This document shows, in pieces, positions 36,783 through 49,170 of a stretch of 64,000 nt of DNA. The translations under genes were made by a program, and so were the position numbers. This stretch comes from Chamaea fasciata (Eukaryota; Chordata; Aves; Passeriformes; Sylviidae). The notes below the pieces were generated by a model, which was given only the letters and a program-made list of their open reading frames with translations, was not told the origin of the DNA and did no database searches. How positions within the stretch are numbered: position 1 is the stretch's first letter; every line of letters begins with the position of its first letter. The stretch spans positions 8,586,013 to 8,650,012 of the forward strand of contig JARCOQ010000006.1 in the NCBI GenBank assembly GCA_029207755.1. Direction: 5' to 3'.

Positions 36783-36835
36783 CTTAATGAACTTTATGGC
36801 CCTTCCCAATCCACACCATTCTATGATTCTGTGGA
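36783..36835 (+). mobile_element. CR1 LINE extreme 3' stub
   Basis: About 50 bases match the very end of CR1: 'ttatggcccttcccaatcc', 'acaccattctatgattctgtgg'. It has two forward octamers and nothing upstream. This is a severely 5'-truncated insertion. Confidence 0.88.
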
Positions 36836-37139
36836 GTTCTCCTTGGACACAGAAGTGGCTATCCTTTTCTCAGCCCTGCTCCTTCTGTGCCCATCAATCT
36901 GAAATTCTCTGTTTGAAACTCTACAGACGAGCATGGTGGTGAAAAAGGAAAGACAAAATAATTTTTGTTGACTGTTTTCAAATAAATGGAAATCCTTCTA
37001 GTTTTGCATCTTAGTTTCCAGTTCAGTTTCAGGTTATCATTATAAAATATATAAAATAATAATAACAACAGCAGTTAGAGCAATTTTCTGAAAATATTAT
37101 TATGACATCATCAATATTATCACTTAAAAACTTTACAGC
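36836..37139. other. Unique non-coding DNA
   Basis: AT-rich, with AATAATAATAACAACA near 37056-37072. Nothing else is seen. Confidence 0.55.
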
Positions 37140-37332
37140 TTACAGCAGTTTATAAAAAGGTCACTTTTATAATCCTTGAGGCTTTTTTTTAATGGACAGT
37201 AAAACCAGGAAGTAAAGACAGAAATTCATTTGTTCAAGGTCACTCCACAAAGCACCAGAAAAGCCATGAATTGAAATCAGGTTCTCCAGTCCCCAGCCAG
37301 CTCTTTAACTTATTGCCACAATGCCTCTTACC
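37140..37332 (-). mobile_element. MIR-like ancient SINE
   Basis: The plus strand reads like a reversed amniote MIR. It has 'atggacagtaaaaccaggaag', then 'ttgttcaaggtcactccacaaagcacc', 'attgaaatcaggttctccagtcc', and a final 'tttaacttattgccacaatgcctctt'. These correspond to the MIR order of gaggaaactgagg, cttgcccaaggtcac, gattcgaaccc..., and tgctctttccactacac...gcctc. Old MIR copies are known in birds. Divergence is high, as expected of an element that predates the bird-mammal split. Confidence 0.6.
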
Positions 37333-37608
37333 AAGGACAGCAGGCACTTAGGGGAACAAAATACCACAGCATTAAACAAAAAACACCACATTAAAGGTTT
37401 TTGCTTCACACATTTTATAGTCCATTCCCTTTTATGAATTCCAGAAATTCACATTTATTTGCAAGGCACAAAGGAGAAAGACATGGCACCCAGAGACTGC
37501 AACTGTTAATAAACTTTCTGCACAGCAATTTTTCTCATAATAAAAAGTGCTGGGATAGTCTTGAAGGTAGCATGTATAAGGAGGAATAGAGCACAGTTAC
37601 TCTATTAA

Positions 37609-37665
37609 TGAGATACTAGTGATGTGATATTAGTGATAATTAGTGATTAGTGGTATTAGTGTGTT
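37609..37665. repeat. Degenerate TTAGTGAT-type tandem repeat
   Basis: Units of 8-12 bases built on TTAGTGAT (TACTAGTGATGTGA, TATTAGTGATAA, TTAGTGATTAG, TGGTATTAGTG) repeat imperfectly. Confidence 0.85.
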
Positions 37666-37749
37666 CAGATGAAGAGAAGATTTAAGAATAGAGTATAATA
37701 ATTATTGAAACATCAGTGTGTTTGGGTGAAGAGAAGATGTAGACAATAC
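37658..37749. repeat. Partial tandem duplication, 57-bp period
   Basis: AGTGTGTTCAGATGAAGAGAAGAT at 37658 is repeated with a few changes as AGTGTGTTTGGGTGAAGAGAAGAT at 37715. The second copy is followed by about 12 further similar bases. It abuts the TTAGTGAT repeat. Confidence 0.82.
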
Positions 37750-37807
37750 ATGCATGGTTTGGTTAGTAGACCTAAACACTCTTTTCTTCCCTGTCTTTTT
37801 CACAAAA

Positions 37808-37945
37808 CATAGAATTAAAGAATGCCAGAAAGGTTTGCTTTGGAAGAGACCTTAAAGATCCTTCAGTTCCAACTCCCCTACCGTGGGCGGGGACACCTCC
37901 CACTCGAAAAGGTTGTTCAGCAGTGCCTGAGGCAAAATCTCAGAT
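37808..37945 (-). mobile_element. CR1 LINE 3' end fragment
   Basis: The plus strand begins 'acatagaattaaagaatgcc', reversed terminal octamers. It then has 'tttgctttggaagagacc', 'ttaaagatccttcagttcc', 'aactcccctaccgtgggcgg', 'ggacacctcccactcgaaaagg' and 'ttgttcagcagtgcctg'. Good agreement with the avian CR1 3' UTR, reversed; the right edge is approximate. Confidence 0.93.
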
Positions 37946-38477
37946 TCCCGTATTCTGATATGATCTGGAATAGTGAGGTATCACTGAACACCTCCAAACA
38001 TTAATCACCAGTCAGCAGTTAAGGCTCAGGTGTTTCCACTCACCAATATTTGAGTTTCTGAAGCTATTTCCAGCTCTAGATTTGTTCCTGGCCTTTCTCA
38101 GTATCACTTTATCCAGTGTGGTCTGACAACAAACAAACAAAAAAACCCAAACCAGGAGAGATACCAAGAAGGTGGGAAAATCTACATTGGTTGATGGCCT
38201 CAGAAGTTAAGTAAAACACTAATTTGTGTGCAATGTTCTTTGTCCAGAGGCAACCCCTACTGCCAATTATTAACATTATTTTGATTAGTTCAGCGAACCT
38301 CAACAATCCGTGCTGTATTAATAAGGAGCTGTAGGCATTGGCAGGATGTGTGAAGAACTTGCTCTACTGACTGTGGGGTATTCCCACTGAGAATATTTGT
38401 AGAAGTGCAATAAAAATAAGGTAGCCATTTAAAACTCTGGATTCTCAATGACTTGAAGAATTTGGGGCACTTATTTT
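37946..38477. other. Unique non-coding DNA
   Basis: It holds a short ACAAACAAACAAAAAAACCC string near 38129-38150 and no gene. Confidence 0.55.
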
Positions 38478-38616
38478 TTTTTTAAGATTTTTATACTTTT
38501 TTTTTTTTTTCTAGGATGGGGAAAATAAGTAGATTTAAAGCAGTTTAAAACAAAACTAAATGAATCAAAAAAATCCCAAACCAAACCAAACGAAACCAAA
38601 CCAATCAAACCAAACC
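38478..38616. repeat. T-rich runs followed by (CCAAA)n repeat
   Basis: Two T runs (about 38474-38484 and 38499-38510) are followed by AAACC pentanucleotides at 38574-38616, with CGAAACC and CAATCAAACC variants. Confidence 0.88.
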
Positions 38617-39613
38617 ATCCAAGATTAGTTTTCTAATCTTCAATTTAAATATAATTTTGACACTAAGCTTGGAAAGTAAATATAGTGGATCATGTTTCCA
38701 CTGATGGAAATATTTCAGGATACACGGGGGGGGGGTTTTGAGATCTGTTTCTGTTTTCTGCAGTGTTTCATAAAGGACTGTGGATCAGTCTAATAAAGAA
38801 GGATGGCAGCTCTGTCCAGATGTTAATTGCTCCTTCATTGTGGGAAATGTGCACAAATAGATTGGATGAATAATTGAACTATGTGGCCAAACAGTGAGAA
38901 GGAGATAGATTAGGTGAACCTGAAAAGCCTAAATGTATGGGTGTGTGTTACAGGAAATATTCCATTCAAATGAGGATGATTATTTTTAAAGAAAGCAAAC
39001 TAATAAAGGTGGCATTGAAAGGCAGCTCCTTTCTGATGGGTGGAGAAAAGAAATTTGAGTCTTCCTCCATTTTTTCTTAACCAGTGACATGGTGTTCCTA
39101 GCAAGGATATCAAAACCTGATGTTTCATTTCCATGAAATTAAATAAATTTCCAATTATCGTTTTTGAGGAACTGCTGTCTAATTTGTGAAATTTTAGGAT
39201 AACTGTAAGCTGAGTCTCATGATAAATCTATTTTACTGTGGCTACTAATAACAACAATATTAACACCAACACCAACACGATTGTTTTCTCTATGACCAGC
39301 ATGAGACTTTTCAGAGAACTCAAAAGAGTGCGAGGAAATATTTACGTACTCTGAAGAGCAATGAACAATCTGATTTATTTAGATTCTGATGTCACTAAAA
39401 TTTTTACACCTATTTGACACTATAGATAGGACTATGAAGGATGCCAGAGGCTTGGATTTATCAAGAAAAGAGAATAATTTTTCTCATTAAACACTTTAAA
39501 AATTTGTTAAGTTTCCTTTGGTTTAGAACTTATTGTTTCTGTGTTTTACCTAAAGAGGTCATCAAATAACCAATATACTTCTCTTTTTAAAAATGTTTTC
39601 TTCCATGGAAAAC
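38617..39613. other. Unique non-coding DNA
   Basis: AT-rich; a G10 run occurs at about 38726-38735. No gene is seen. Confidence 0.55.
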
Positions 39614-39766
39614 TGTATATTTTATTAATATATATTGATATATTAATATTAATACATTAATATATTTAACCATATATATTAATATATTTTATTAATATGC
39701 CTGAAAATATTTACATTGCAAATTCTTTCATTTAATTTTTTTAATTTAATTTAATTTTTTTCAAAT
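39614..39766. repeat. AT-rich palindromic and (TTTAA)n tract
   Basis: From 39616 to about 39701 the sequence is almost pure A/T, with repeated ATTAATATAT and its self-complement, giving overlapping palindromes. After a gap, TTTAATTT units repeat at about 39731-39760. Confidence 0.88.
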
Positions 39767-42700
39767 TTCCTCATATTAAAATAATGTTCTTATTTGTTTC
39801 CATTTCTGAATGAACTTAATAAAGAAGTTTTCTGAGAAAACTGAAAAGTGTAGGTAGAAATGAAATATTTGAGTTTTTTTCAGTTAGCCAAAACCAAAAG
39901 AAATTTCCTATGCAAAACAATTGAACTATCACTTCAGCAGATTGAAGAACGATTCCTAGGAAAAGGAGCAATTATATAAAAATATTAGATCCGATTTTGG
40001 ACTTTATAATATGCAGCATAATTTAGCCAAATATATTTGGTTTCTTCTCATCCCATTTAGGATTAAATTAAGTTATTCATTTCACCAATAAGTACCTGAA
40101 TTAAATAAAAAAGTTTGGACTTCTTTATACACTAAATTTGCTATCATACGAGCTAATGCAGAGATACAGGCACCAGCCAAGGACTAAGAAATGAGTTCAT
40201 ACTTTTTAGAGGTGAACAGGTTGATTGTTTTCTCACTTTTTAATGTCTGTAAGTCCCAAATCTTAAAATAGAACATTAAGATAGAACAGTTCAGCGTATG
40301 TTTGGATCATGTGTTTTTTGCCACATTGAAACAACTCTCCTACCAAAAATACTCAAAATAATTTAATGATAAAATATAGAAAAATATTTTAAAAGCTATG
40401 AAAAACAGTATAAACAGCTTTAAGATTAGAATATTGCTAGAAGATGAAGTAATAGCATTTATGCCCATTACTTATTTCCTTTTATCATTAAATCTACTTT
40501 GATGTCATAGAAATGGATGGATAGATGAAGGAATAAACTACTGAGAGTACAAAATATCTATTTTAATAGGACTTTTATACAAAGAATACAATATTCTTAT
40601 TTAATCCAAACATGTGTGCACTTTAGAAGTGCATCATATGGTGCATTATAATAAAGTAAGAAGAGTAAATCCATGGCTGTGATTTTTCAGGTCAGTGTCA
40701 TTCTCTGTAGTCATTCTTAAAGACTGTGTGTGTCTCTGCCACTACTACAAATAAATCAAAATAAGTGCTTTCCCAGAGTTCTATACTTTGATTCTTTAAA
40801 TAAGTTAATGCAGATGTTTTTCTCTAAATAAATAAAATCTACATACATAGTGCCCCTCAAATGGGAAATAGATTAAATCTGTAAAGAATGGACCAGGCTC
40901 TTTCAACAGCATTGAGGTTTGGTGGTTAATCTTGCAAAGTGTAGGTCTGTCACTGGAAATGAACCCTAAACCTTGAATCTTATTTTCCAGTAAGAGTTTT
41001 AAATTCAAATTTTTCTCTATCACTCATAAGCATTTAAAAGAGATTTTTTAATCAGTTGAAGAAAGCAAGAGCCCAAAGAACTCCAGATTCTCATTTATAC
41101 ATTGCCTAGGTGGGCATGGAAAGCTTGTCATAGCAAATTCCATGGTGTGATTCCTACTCCAGCTGTGTTTTATTAACTTGTAAAGGCAGAATTAGGGATT
41201 TTTATATATTGGGATTTTCAAAAGTTCTTAATTCAATTAAATTGCTCAGCCTTTTTAAACACCAAAATATCTTTCAATATCAGCTTCAAAAGCCCCTGCC
41301 TTGGTACTCATTGCACACAATCCCCTTAATTGTAAGAGCTGAGCACTGTGATGTAGTTAATGGTTTTTATCCCTGTGAGACAGGAAAATGCTCTCACAGC
41401 TTTGATAGCCTGAGAATGACACATGTAATAGATTTAGAAGCTTTCCCAGAGCCACACAGAGAGGCTGGGAGGAAGCCAAGCAGTGAAATCATGCTCCTCA
41501 AGTTCAATCCACAGCTCTATCTGGTCACCCTTCTTTGTTCCTGGAAAATCCAGAGGGGGAGAAAATCATGGTTTAAGTACACTTTTGTCTCCTTTATGTT
41601 GCTTTCTGACTCCTTCCCTAATTTTTTTGCAACTTCATGTTCTAGAACAAGATACGGTCCAGTAGAATCTCACTGCCTTGCAACTTCATTTACTTGGAAA
41701 TTGTGACTGTAATGTTTCGTTTGCCTCGGATGTCACTTCATAAGTGACAATTTTGAAACTCTGCAGAGAATAGCCCCATGTCTCTGCAGTCCCTGATGTG
41801 TGACACGATAATGCCACACTAAACACTTGGAGCTGCTGCCCCTGGGTTGGATTTTTTTTTTTTTCACAATGCCCTACAGGGAGACATGAAGGCTAAGTAA
41901 ACAAATATCTTTCTGGATGAGGGTTCAGGCGTTGACTTGGAACTTGCTGAGGGAAAATAAGTTCAAATGAGGCAAAATGGCATTAAGACAATGCAGAAAA
42001 ATAGAAAGGAACTGAAATAAAATGTGAGATTTTTTTCTTTGGGAATTCTCAATGCCACGGGTTTCCATTCTTAGCACTTCATTTTTGTATTTTCAGAATG
42101 AGTCAAGGAGTTGTAGGGAGATTCATCACAGTGGGGGAAGATGCACAACTGAGTTTAAAACACATGGAAGCATTTTGACCATTATCTTTTCAATCATAGG
42201 AATGTACAGTAATGGAACAACATGACAAAATATAAAATTTTTGAATGCCTTTCCACATTCTATGATTATTTTGATGCCTTTTGAGGTTTTTAGAGCACAC
42301 AGTATCCTGCAGTGACCTCATCACCCATCCCAAACATCATTAGTTCAAGAAAAAGTCATGTCTGATTTGGCAGCTCTCTCCACCCATGCTGCTTCTCTTC
42401 AGCTGAAGCCACACTGAGCTCAGTGACATCCCACTCACAAGAATATCTCTGGACAGAATTATGATCACAGGTGAGGGAGAGCAGCAGGAATAGCTGAGAT
42501 GTTCAGGAGAGAGACGCATGCTTGTCCTGAAGCATTTGAGGTAACAAATTTAGAGATGAGAGAAAAGAAGAGAAAAGCAGAGAAAGGGAGGCAGACAGTA
42601 CTAAATATCTGGAACTTTCTGCAATGGATTTTCCAAGTGTTTCAGAAAGCATCTGGGACTGAGACTTCAAATGCAGTGACATTTCACTTGCCAAAATACA

Positions 42701-45670
42701 GCAGAGGAAAAATTAAAATGGGATCACAGGACATAATTCTGAATTAATATTTCCCTCCTCTTTATCTTCCTTCAACTTTCACATATGACCCCGTATATCA
42801 CCATAAATTCTGAGAGTCTGTGCAAAACTACAGTGATGTAAACTGATACAGTTCTTCAGTGAAGCTTCAATAATTTGTAGTGATGGTGATATGACCCCAC
42901 TAACATCACTGGAGTTTCTTTGATGCCTACTACAAATTCAGAAAATGGCTTTGGAGGACTGATTATGCCACACTTAGCTTCTTTGAACAAAAGTGAGTAT
43001 TTCTCTCTGGAACTTTGAATTTTCTATGACATTTCAAGTGTAACTAGCAAAATCATAATCAGAATCAAACCCAAAGGATCAAGAAATGAGAAAGAGTAAT
43101 TGCATTTTCAGATCAGAGAAATAATTACCACAGTCTTAATGGGGTGACAGATGTGAAAAATGCTTTTTTTAATAGAAAAAAACCAGTCAATACCTACTTC
43201 AGTGTAAACCACATGTTGGGCTCTGTGGGAGGTGAGCACGTGAGAGAGAATAATGCACTCTGTGTCACTGAGCAGAGAAGAAAAACATGAATTTTGATGA
43301 TACGAGGATGAGATAAGGACTGAGGTGGAGGAAGTGAAGAGAGGGTTGAGCCTCCCATCCCTCCTTTGTTGTGGAGAGAAAATGGAGTATTGTGAATGCG
43401 CAGCAACATTGAGAGTCTTATTTTTCCCTTTAATCCCAGTATCAGGAATTACTCCCTGCTCCTGGAGTGGCAGAAGTGGCCAGCACAGCAGTGGCACAGG
43501 CAAAACAGGAAGGCGGCTGTGGCCACGATGCTGTTTCTGCTGATTTATGGTCAGAGCTCCCCACCACTGCTGCCTCAAGCTGGAAAAGGCTTTGCCCATA
43601 TGTAGCTTATAGATATAAAGCAGATCTCTTCCAGCCATCTGAAGTTTTATTAATTCCTTGAAGCTTTGAAGAAAAAATTATCTCGATCAAATTCTGCAGG
43701 TTTTCAGGGCAAATTCTCCAGGATACTGTTAATATTTGAAGACTCCCCTCAGTGCTGTGCAGTGCTCCCCAAGCACCCCTTGGCCCATGAACTTGGTGTG
43801 CACTGATCAAAGAAGGAAAGCCTCAAAACTCTTCTGCAATTGCTGACAAATGTCCAGCCTTTGCCCTTTGTCACTGCTGTGGTTTTATTTCTCACTGGTG
43901 TAACCCCACCATTCCCAGGCATGTCCCAGAGGCCAGTACAAGCCAGGACATATTCCCACAAGGCAGTTTTTCCATCATCACCCTGTTTTGGGGAAATAAG
44001 CAAGTTTAGCTGTTAAGATGTAAGTGGTGCTCCTCCAAGTTGACCCCAGGGAGAAAAATGTGCCTTTTACAGTTTGCTAAACACGCTCCGGCACTCCATC
44101 AGGCACAGACTTTCAGGCATCCTCTACATCCTTTCTCAGGGCTGGATAGATTTTTTATCCCCCAAGCTTTTTTTTGGCACATCAACACTCCTAACTCCTA
44201 TTTAGAGGCAGAACTGCATAACTGGGCCTTGCTGCTTTGTTTACTGGTTTCTGTGTTTCTGACTGTTTTCTAGGACTGACAAGAAGACATGCAGCTCTCT
44301 ACAGGCAGCTTGCATGACATAATCAAAAAGGTACTTTCCAAAAATCTCTCATCACTTTGGTTGTAAGTTCAAGGTGTCAGTGAATTTGATGCTTTATTGG
44401 AGAAGAGAGTAGAACTTGAATTTCAGAACCGTTATTTTATTCTGGTAAAATCAATAATAAAAGCCTCAAATCTTATCTGTTGCCATGACTTCCAGCTTTG
44501 TTTTGCCAACACATTTCCAAATTCCCAGTCATGCTGCCACCTGAACTAGAGTGCTGTTTTCTTTTAGGTTCTCTGCTGTCACTGTGGGATTTTTTTTTTT
44601 CCCCCTCAACTGTTGACTTCCTGCTTTTTTGAGGAATTGAACAGAATGGGAAGAGACGCACACTGTAAAACTGAAAATGGGAAGACATGGAAAGAGTGAT
44701 GATTACTTTTCTAATTTTTGAATCTGGCAACTTCTCCCTCCCTGTCCTTGAAAACCCAACAGATAAGTTCAGATATTTACACATTACTTTTTTCTCAATT
44801 TACTTTCAAGTATTTTACAACCTTTGCTTTTCATAGCTTATTTTGGTATGCGAAAGTGTGATTTGTCTATCCATGTGTGTAGTTCATAATGTTTAGCTCT
44901 TGTTTCCTTGGCTTAATGCACTTAAGAAGTTGGCCAAAACAACAACAGAACATCCTAATTTCATGGATATGTATTCTGCTTGAAACACATTCAGCAGACT
45001 TTAATTGCTGATGTTCTTATGGCAGAAAAATCTCTGTGTTTTTAAAAATTTAAAGTGTTTAATTGAATATATTACCTGTTGAGTTACACTACATTTGGGA
45101 TTCTGTTTCAATTAAATCCAAAAATCCTTCCTTTTTATAGCTTTTCAGGCCTCCTGGTGCACTTTTAAAATCTTAATTAATTCTTTGAGTCTTTAAGTAC
45201 AGCCATTAAAAAAAAACTGCTGTTTTTTCTCCTTCACACACTTAGGAAGGTTGTTTATAAAAAAGAGACCTAAGAACATTTAACCAAGGAGAAAATCTGA
45301 AGAGCTTTATTTCAGAGAAAGGGTAAACATGTCTTTTAGAGTATTTAAGATTTCAGATTTGTCCTTTATGTCAGCAATCAGAATATCACTGATGTGCTTT
45401 TTGCTGAAACAACTCATTTGGCAAAATAAGAAACACAAATTATAGCAGGAAGTGAGGTGGGAATAATCCCCAAAGTAGGAGTAGTAACTACGCATTCGTG
45501 TCCTGATTTTAACTGTGTTACTGCTATTCCTGTGACTTTTTCTGTTAATAAGTACTCTAACTGTATTTCTATCTATTTTCTTCTTCTGTTCAAACTAGAT
45601 TTAGAGTAATAAATATTCTTGAATTAGACTGTTAATATTTTCATTTTACTAACAATAAAAAACTTTTTAG
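39767..45670. other. Long unique AT-rich non-coding interval
   Basis: I see no supported gene. The two longest frames in the window fall here: 41209-41706 plus, 165 codons, and 43108-43638 minus, 176 codons. Neither has a recognisable domain, signal sequence or splice framing. A T13 run lies at 41852-41864. A possible MIR-like patch at about 41340-41530 is listed separately. Confidence 0.5.
41340..41530 (-). mobile_element. Possible ancient MIR-like SINE
   Basis: The plus strand has 'gacaggaaaatgctctcacag', later 'ctttcccagagccacacagag', 'aggctgggaggaagccaagc' and 'gaaatcatgctcctc'. This echoes the reversed MIR order (gaggaaactgagg, cttgcccaaggtcacacag, gtggcagagccggg, gattcgaaccc). It is weaker than the 37140-37332 copy. 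It lies inside the open frame at 41209-41706, which argues further against that frame being a gene. Confidence 0.3.
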
Positions 45671-45760
45671 AGCAGGACCACAAAAAGGATCAGAGGGCTG
45701 TAACACCTCAGATGTGCAGAGAGAGCTGGGGCTGTTCAGCCTGGAGAAGAGAATCCTTCT
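45671..45760 (+). mobile_element. CR1 LINE internal 3' fragment
   Basis: Blocks 'aaaaggatcagagggctgtaacacc', 'gagagagctggggctgttc' and 'agcctggagaagagaatcc' match the avian CR1 section near the end of ORF2 in forward orientation. Both ends are lost. The fragment is too short and diverged to code. Confidence 0.85.
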
Positions 45761-46423
45761 TCCACAGCTGATCAGATTAACAAACAGAAAGTGAGTTGGA
45801 ACCACAGTAAAAACTAATAGATGACAGCTCAGTTATGTGAAATTATTCCTCTGATTACCCAGTGGGTTTGATGTTCGGTAATCAAAACCTATATAAGTAA
45901 ACATTTTGGTTAAACGATATCTTCAGAGCCTTTAAGTAGAACTTAAGAAATGTTGTTTTTCTTTATCCAGTGTGCTAATAAAAGCGGCAGCAAAATATAT
46001 TCTAGAAGGCTTTGGTATTTGATCTCATCCAAGAAATATTAAAAAACAATAAAATTGGAACAAATAAAGTTTGCTGCTAGTTTGAAATTACTCAATGTCC
46101 AAGTGAATGAGTGTGTGAAGACTGAGAACATCTTTGGTGCCGTAGCAAATTGATGCAGCCAGAAAAAATTGCCTAACTGGTCAGAAATCTCTGCCATATT
46201 ACAGAGGTTTCCCAAACACATCTGTAAAAATAGTTTTTCTTTAAGATTAACTCACTTAGAGAAAACAAAAATTTATGATGAATCTTCCTCATTTAAAGCA
46301 TAAACCAGAAAATTTCTGTGGTGGAGACATGTATCACTGCCAGGGAAATATCACAATACAAGTTTTTAAAAAAATCAATGCTGTATATCCACTTTGCATT
46401 TTTACTGCTAACACAATTGTTGA
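45761..46423. other. Unique non-coding DNA
   Basis: I see nothing recognisable. Confidence 0.6.
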
Positions 46424-46590
46424 CATTGTAAATTGACTCTTAACATCATAAATGGCTTCTCATACATTGTAAAGTAAATCCTGTGGACTTTTATTAGTAT
46501 CATAAATGGCTTTTTAACATGTAAATAGCCTCCTTCCCATGGCAGTGTAAATCCCATAGGCTTTATGGACAGCATAAGTCATGGAGTGTA
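46424..46590. repeat. Degenerate tandem repeat with ATCATAAATGGCTT motif
   Basis: ATCATAAATGGCTT occurs at 46445-46458 and 46499-46512. CATTGTAAA occurs at 46424 and 46465. GTAAATCC-type strings recur near 46474 and 46548. Together they suggest two to three diverged units of roughly 40-60 bases. Confidence 0.7.
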
Positions 46591-49004
46591 TTGCACTTGG
46601 CTTTTGGTGTTGGTTTTCATTTAAAAACTAAATAAAAGTTTGAGGAAATAAAACACGGATTTGCACGTTTTCAGTTGTGGCCACCCTTGTTTTCCTGCTC
46701 CTGTGACCAATGTGAAATATTAAAAAGGTTTGATAGTCTTTTCTTATGTTTAACACCCCTTTGCAAAATTAAAATTTGAACAAGAGTTTACCAGTCTGGA
46801 TATTTCAGTAAGGGCCGACAAAGCTGACTAAATAGACATGAGTAGCTGTAAAAGATGTAAGAAACTGTGAAATGGTAATTATTTTATCACTCTCATTTCA
46901 TTGCCACCTTTCATTTGCAAAGGTCCCAGAGCACTGCAGAAAACACAAATGTTAGGAAGAAATACAAGGGAGCACTTTTTGAAAATTATGATGCAGCCTA
47001 TATTCTTAATTTTTCATTGTTAATACTTCTGTGTTCCTTGGTTCTCCCCTGAAATGTCTGCCTCTCTGAGAGTGAACAGCAATAATTGTTTATCATCACT
47101 CAGTAAAAAATCACTGCATTTTCAGATTTAAAGCATAAACCCAAACATTTTGCAAATATGGATGATTTTGGGGGTCATGACCTAAATACCTAATTTTTAA
47201 TTAACTGCCTCAATGGCATCCAAGGTGATAACTTTTCTGGGTGAGCAAATACCTTATTTAAACAATTTACAGGCCATAATTTTACAAGATATTGCTTGGA
47301 AGTTACCTGAGTGGGGTTGTTGTGGTGATTCTGGTGTGTTATGGCTCTTGTAGCTGCACACAAAAAAACGTTCACTGTTTATGGTGCTAACAAGGTGGTA
47401 ATTCAGATATTTGGGATTACCAGAGAAGACCCACATTGCAGAACTGAGTAGAGTTCATCAAGATACTGAAATACACAACACTCACTGCATGTCAGTGAGT
47501 CCATTCCACCCATGCAGGATTTCCAGACAACCACCAGACAAGGAAATAAATAGTGGATGAACTCATAAAACTGTCACTGTGCTGTCAGGATAGGACACGG
47601 ATCAGTTTTCATTGGATCCCCTGAGGAAATTAATCCAAATTATTACAGCTTGAGTAACGTCTATCTACAAAGGCAATGCATATCTCCTTTTTCTCTAATG
47701 CAGCTCGAAAATAGGTTTCATATATGTGCATATCTGTCTATATTTTTTATATAGTGGGTGATCAGAGCATTAGAGAGTTCACTGACAGTGCACGTGGGTT
47801 GATTTCGTCTATTGCCCTAAGAACATTTTGTGAGAGGGATCTGAGGTGCATTTGTTTGGATGTCCACACTGCAGGTGAGGACAATCCTGTTCCAATCACT
47901 CCTATGGGAACAGCTCCTGTCTTTTATCCAGCCACAGTTTAATGCAAAGTATAAACCAGAGGCTGTTTAACACTCTGGCCATTCAATTCAGATTTCTGAG
48001 GGAGAGTTAAATGCTTGAGTACTTTTGAGGAGCTACGTCAAAGTTTCAAAAGTCATTTTTGAGAATGGCATTACAAGGCCTGCACCAACAATGTGATTGA
48101 CCCCTCTCATCAGTGCATTTTGGAATTAGTCTCTATGAGCTCACCTGGCCTCATGCTCCCAATGTGGGACATAAGAAACTTGACATTTTAACCTGCTCTG
48201 GTAGGGCAGCAGCTCTTTCTGCATTCCTGAGCAGTGCAGTTCCTTCCAGGTTTGTTTGATCTTTGGGCTGTGCTCAAATAACCAGGTCAGTAATTCTGTT
48301 TTAAAGGAGTCAGTGACACTCTCCTCTTTTTTACCAGAAAAAAAAGGAACGCAAAACTTCTTCAGATATAGATCAGCTTAAATATAGCGAACAAATGTGG
48401 GTTTCTTATCTTCTTTTCTTCCTGTTAGAGCTGGGTTTGAACCTCCATGGTTCCAACAAACAAAATCATGAAGGTTTTTACCAGGTCTGAGTTTTCCCAA
48501 TATATAATTATATTAACATGCATATTCTATTTCTGTTCACATAATGTAATGGGACAACTAGATGGTATTTTTTTCATTTTAGGCCTAGAAAGAAATTTCT
48601 GAAGACATTCAGACAGCACCAGCTTCAGAAGGCTGCTGAAATATTTAAATATTTGAAAGTTTCTTTTCAAATTGCTTTAGAGAGGAAAAGATTATATTGT
48701 AGAGATGGTCTGACTTTCAAAGTCAGCTCATTAATCATAGTTAATGCTCCTTGTTACAGCAGATAGTAATCTGTGCTTCTTATTGAACCCACTCTGCCCA
48801 CAGCATGAAAATATTTCTGATCCATCTAATAAAAATTTATAGTGTCATTCCTTTCTAAGGCTGGTGTCTTATATTCTTTACAGCAGGTATCTATGAAGTA
48901 AAAAAGTTTCAAAATGTACTGGAAATTTTATAGGTGTTTATATTTATTTCCTACATTAGTATGTTTATGCATAAATGCACAGGTATGATATTACATATGT
49001 GAAC
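46591..49004. other. Unique non-coding DNA
   Basis: I see no gene. An 8-bp-stem hairpin lies at 47480-47500 and is probably chance. Confidence 0.55.
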
Positions 49005-49170
49005 ACCAGGTTGTTCAGGATTTTGCCTAGACAAGTTCTGAAAAGCTGCAAGGATGGAGATCCATCCTCATTGCTCACCCCGCGTCTTGTGTTTAACCAA
49101 TTTTATAATGATGATCCTTTCTCTCACATGAAATCAATATCCTCAAGAACACCTTGTTGTAATTAGCTAT
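49005..49170 (-). mobile_element. CR1 LINE fragment, diverged
   Basis: The plus strand 'caggttgttcaggattttgcc', 'agacaagttctgaaaagctgcaaggatggagatcc', then 'gtgtttaaccaattttataatgatg' and 'tctcacatgaaat' parallels a reversed CR1 3' UTR. The model order is 'gttgctcagggcc... cttgaaaatctccaaggatggagac... gtttgaccat... atcct'. Terminal octamers are missing, so only the inner part is preserved. Confidence 0.65.

Noticed and set aside
37609..37749. CRISPR-like array or telomeric repeat
   Set aside because: Degenerate short tandem repeats without regular spacers; the window is vertebrate-like and no CRISPR or telomere repeat is present.
41209..41706. 165-codon open frame, plus strand
   Set aside because: No recognisable protein content. 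Part of it coincides with a possible MIR-like SINE, and there is no splice or promoter context.
43108..43638. Longest open frame, 176 codons, minus strand
   Set aside because: No recognisable domain or family, low-complexity Ser/His-rich content, overlapped by several other frames on both strands, and a length compatible with chance in 64 kb.
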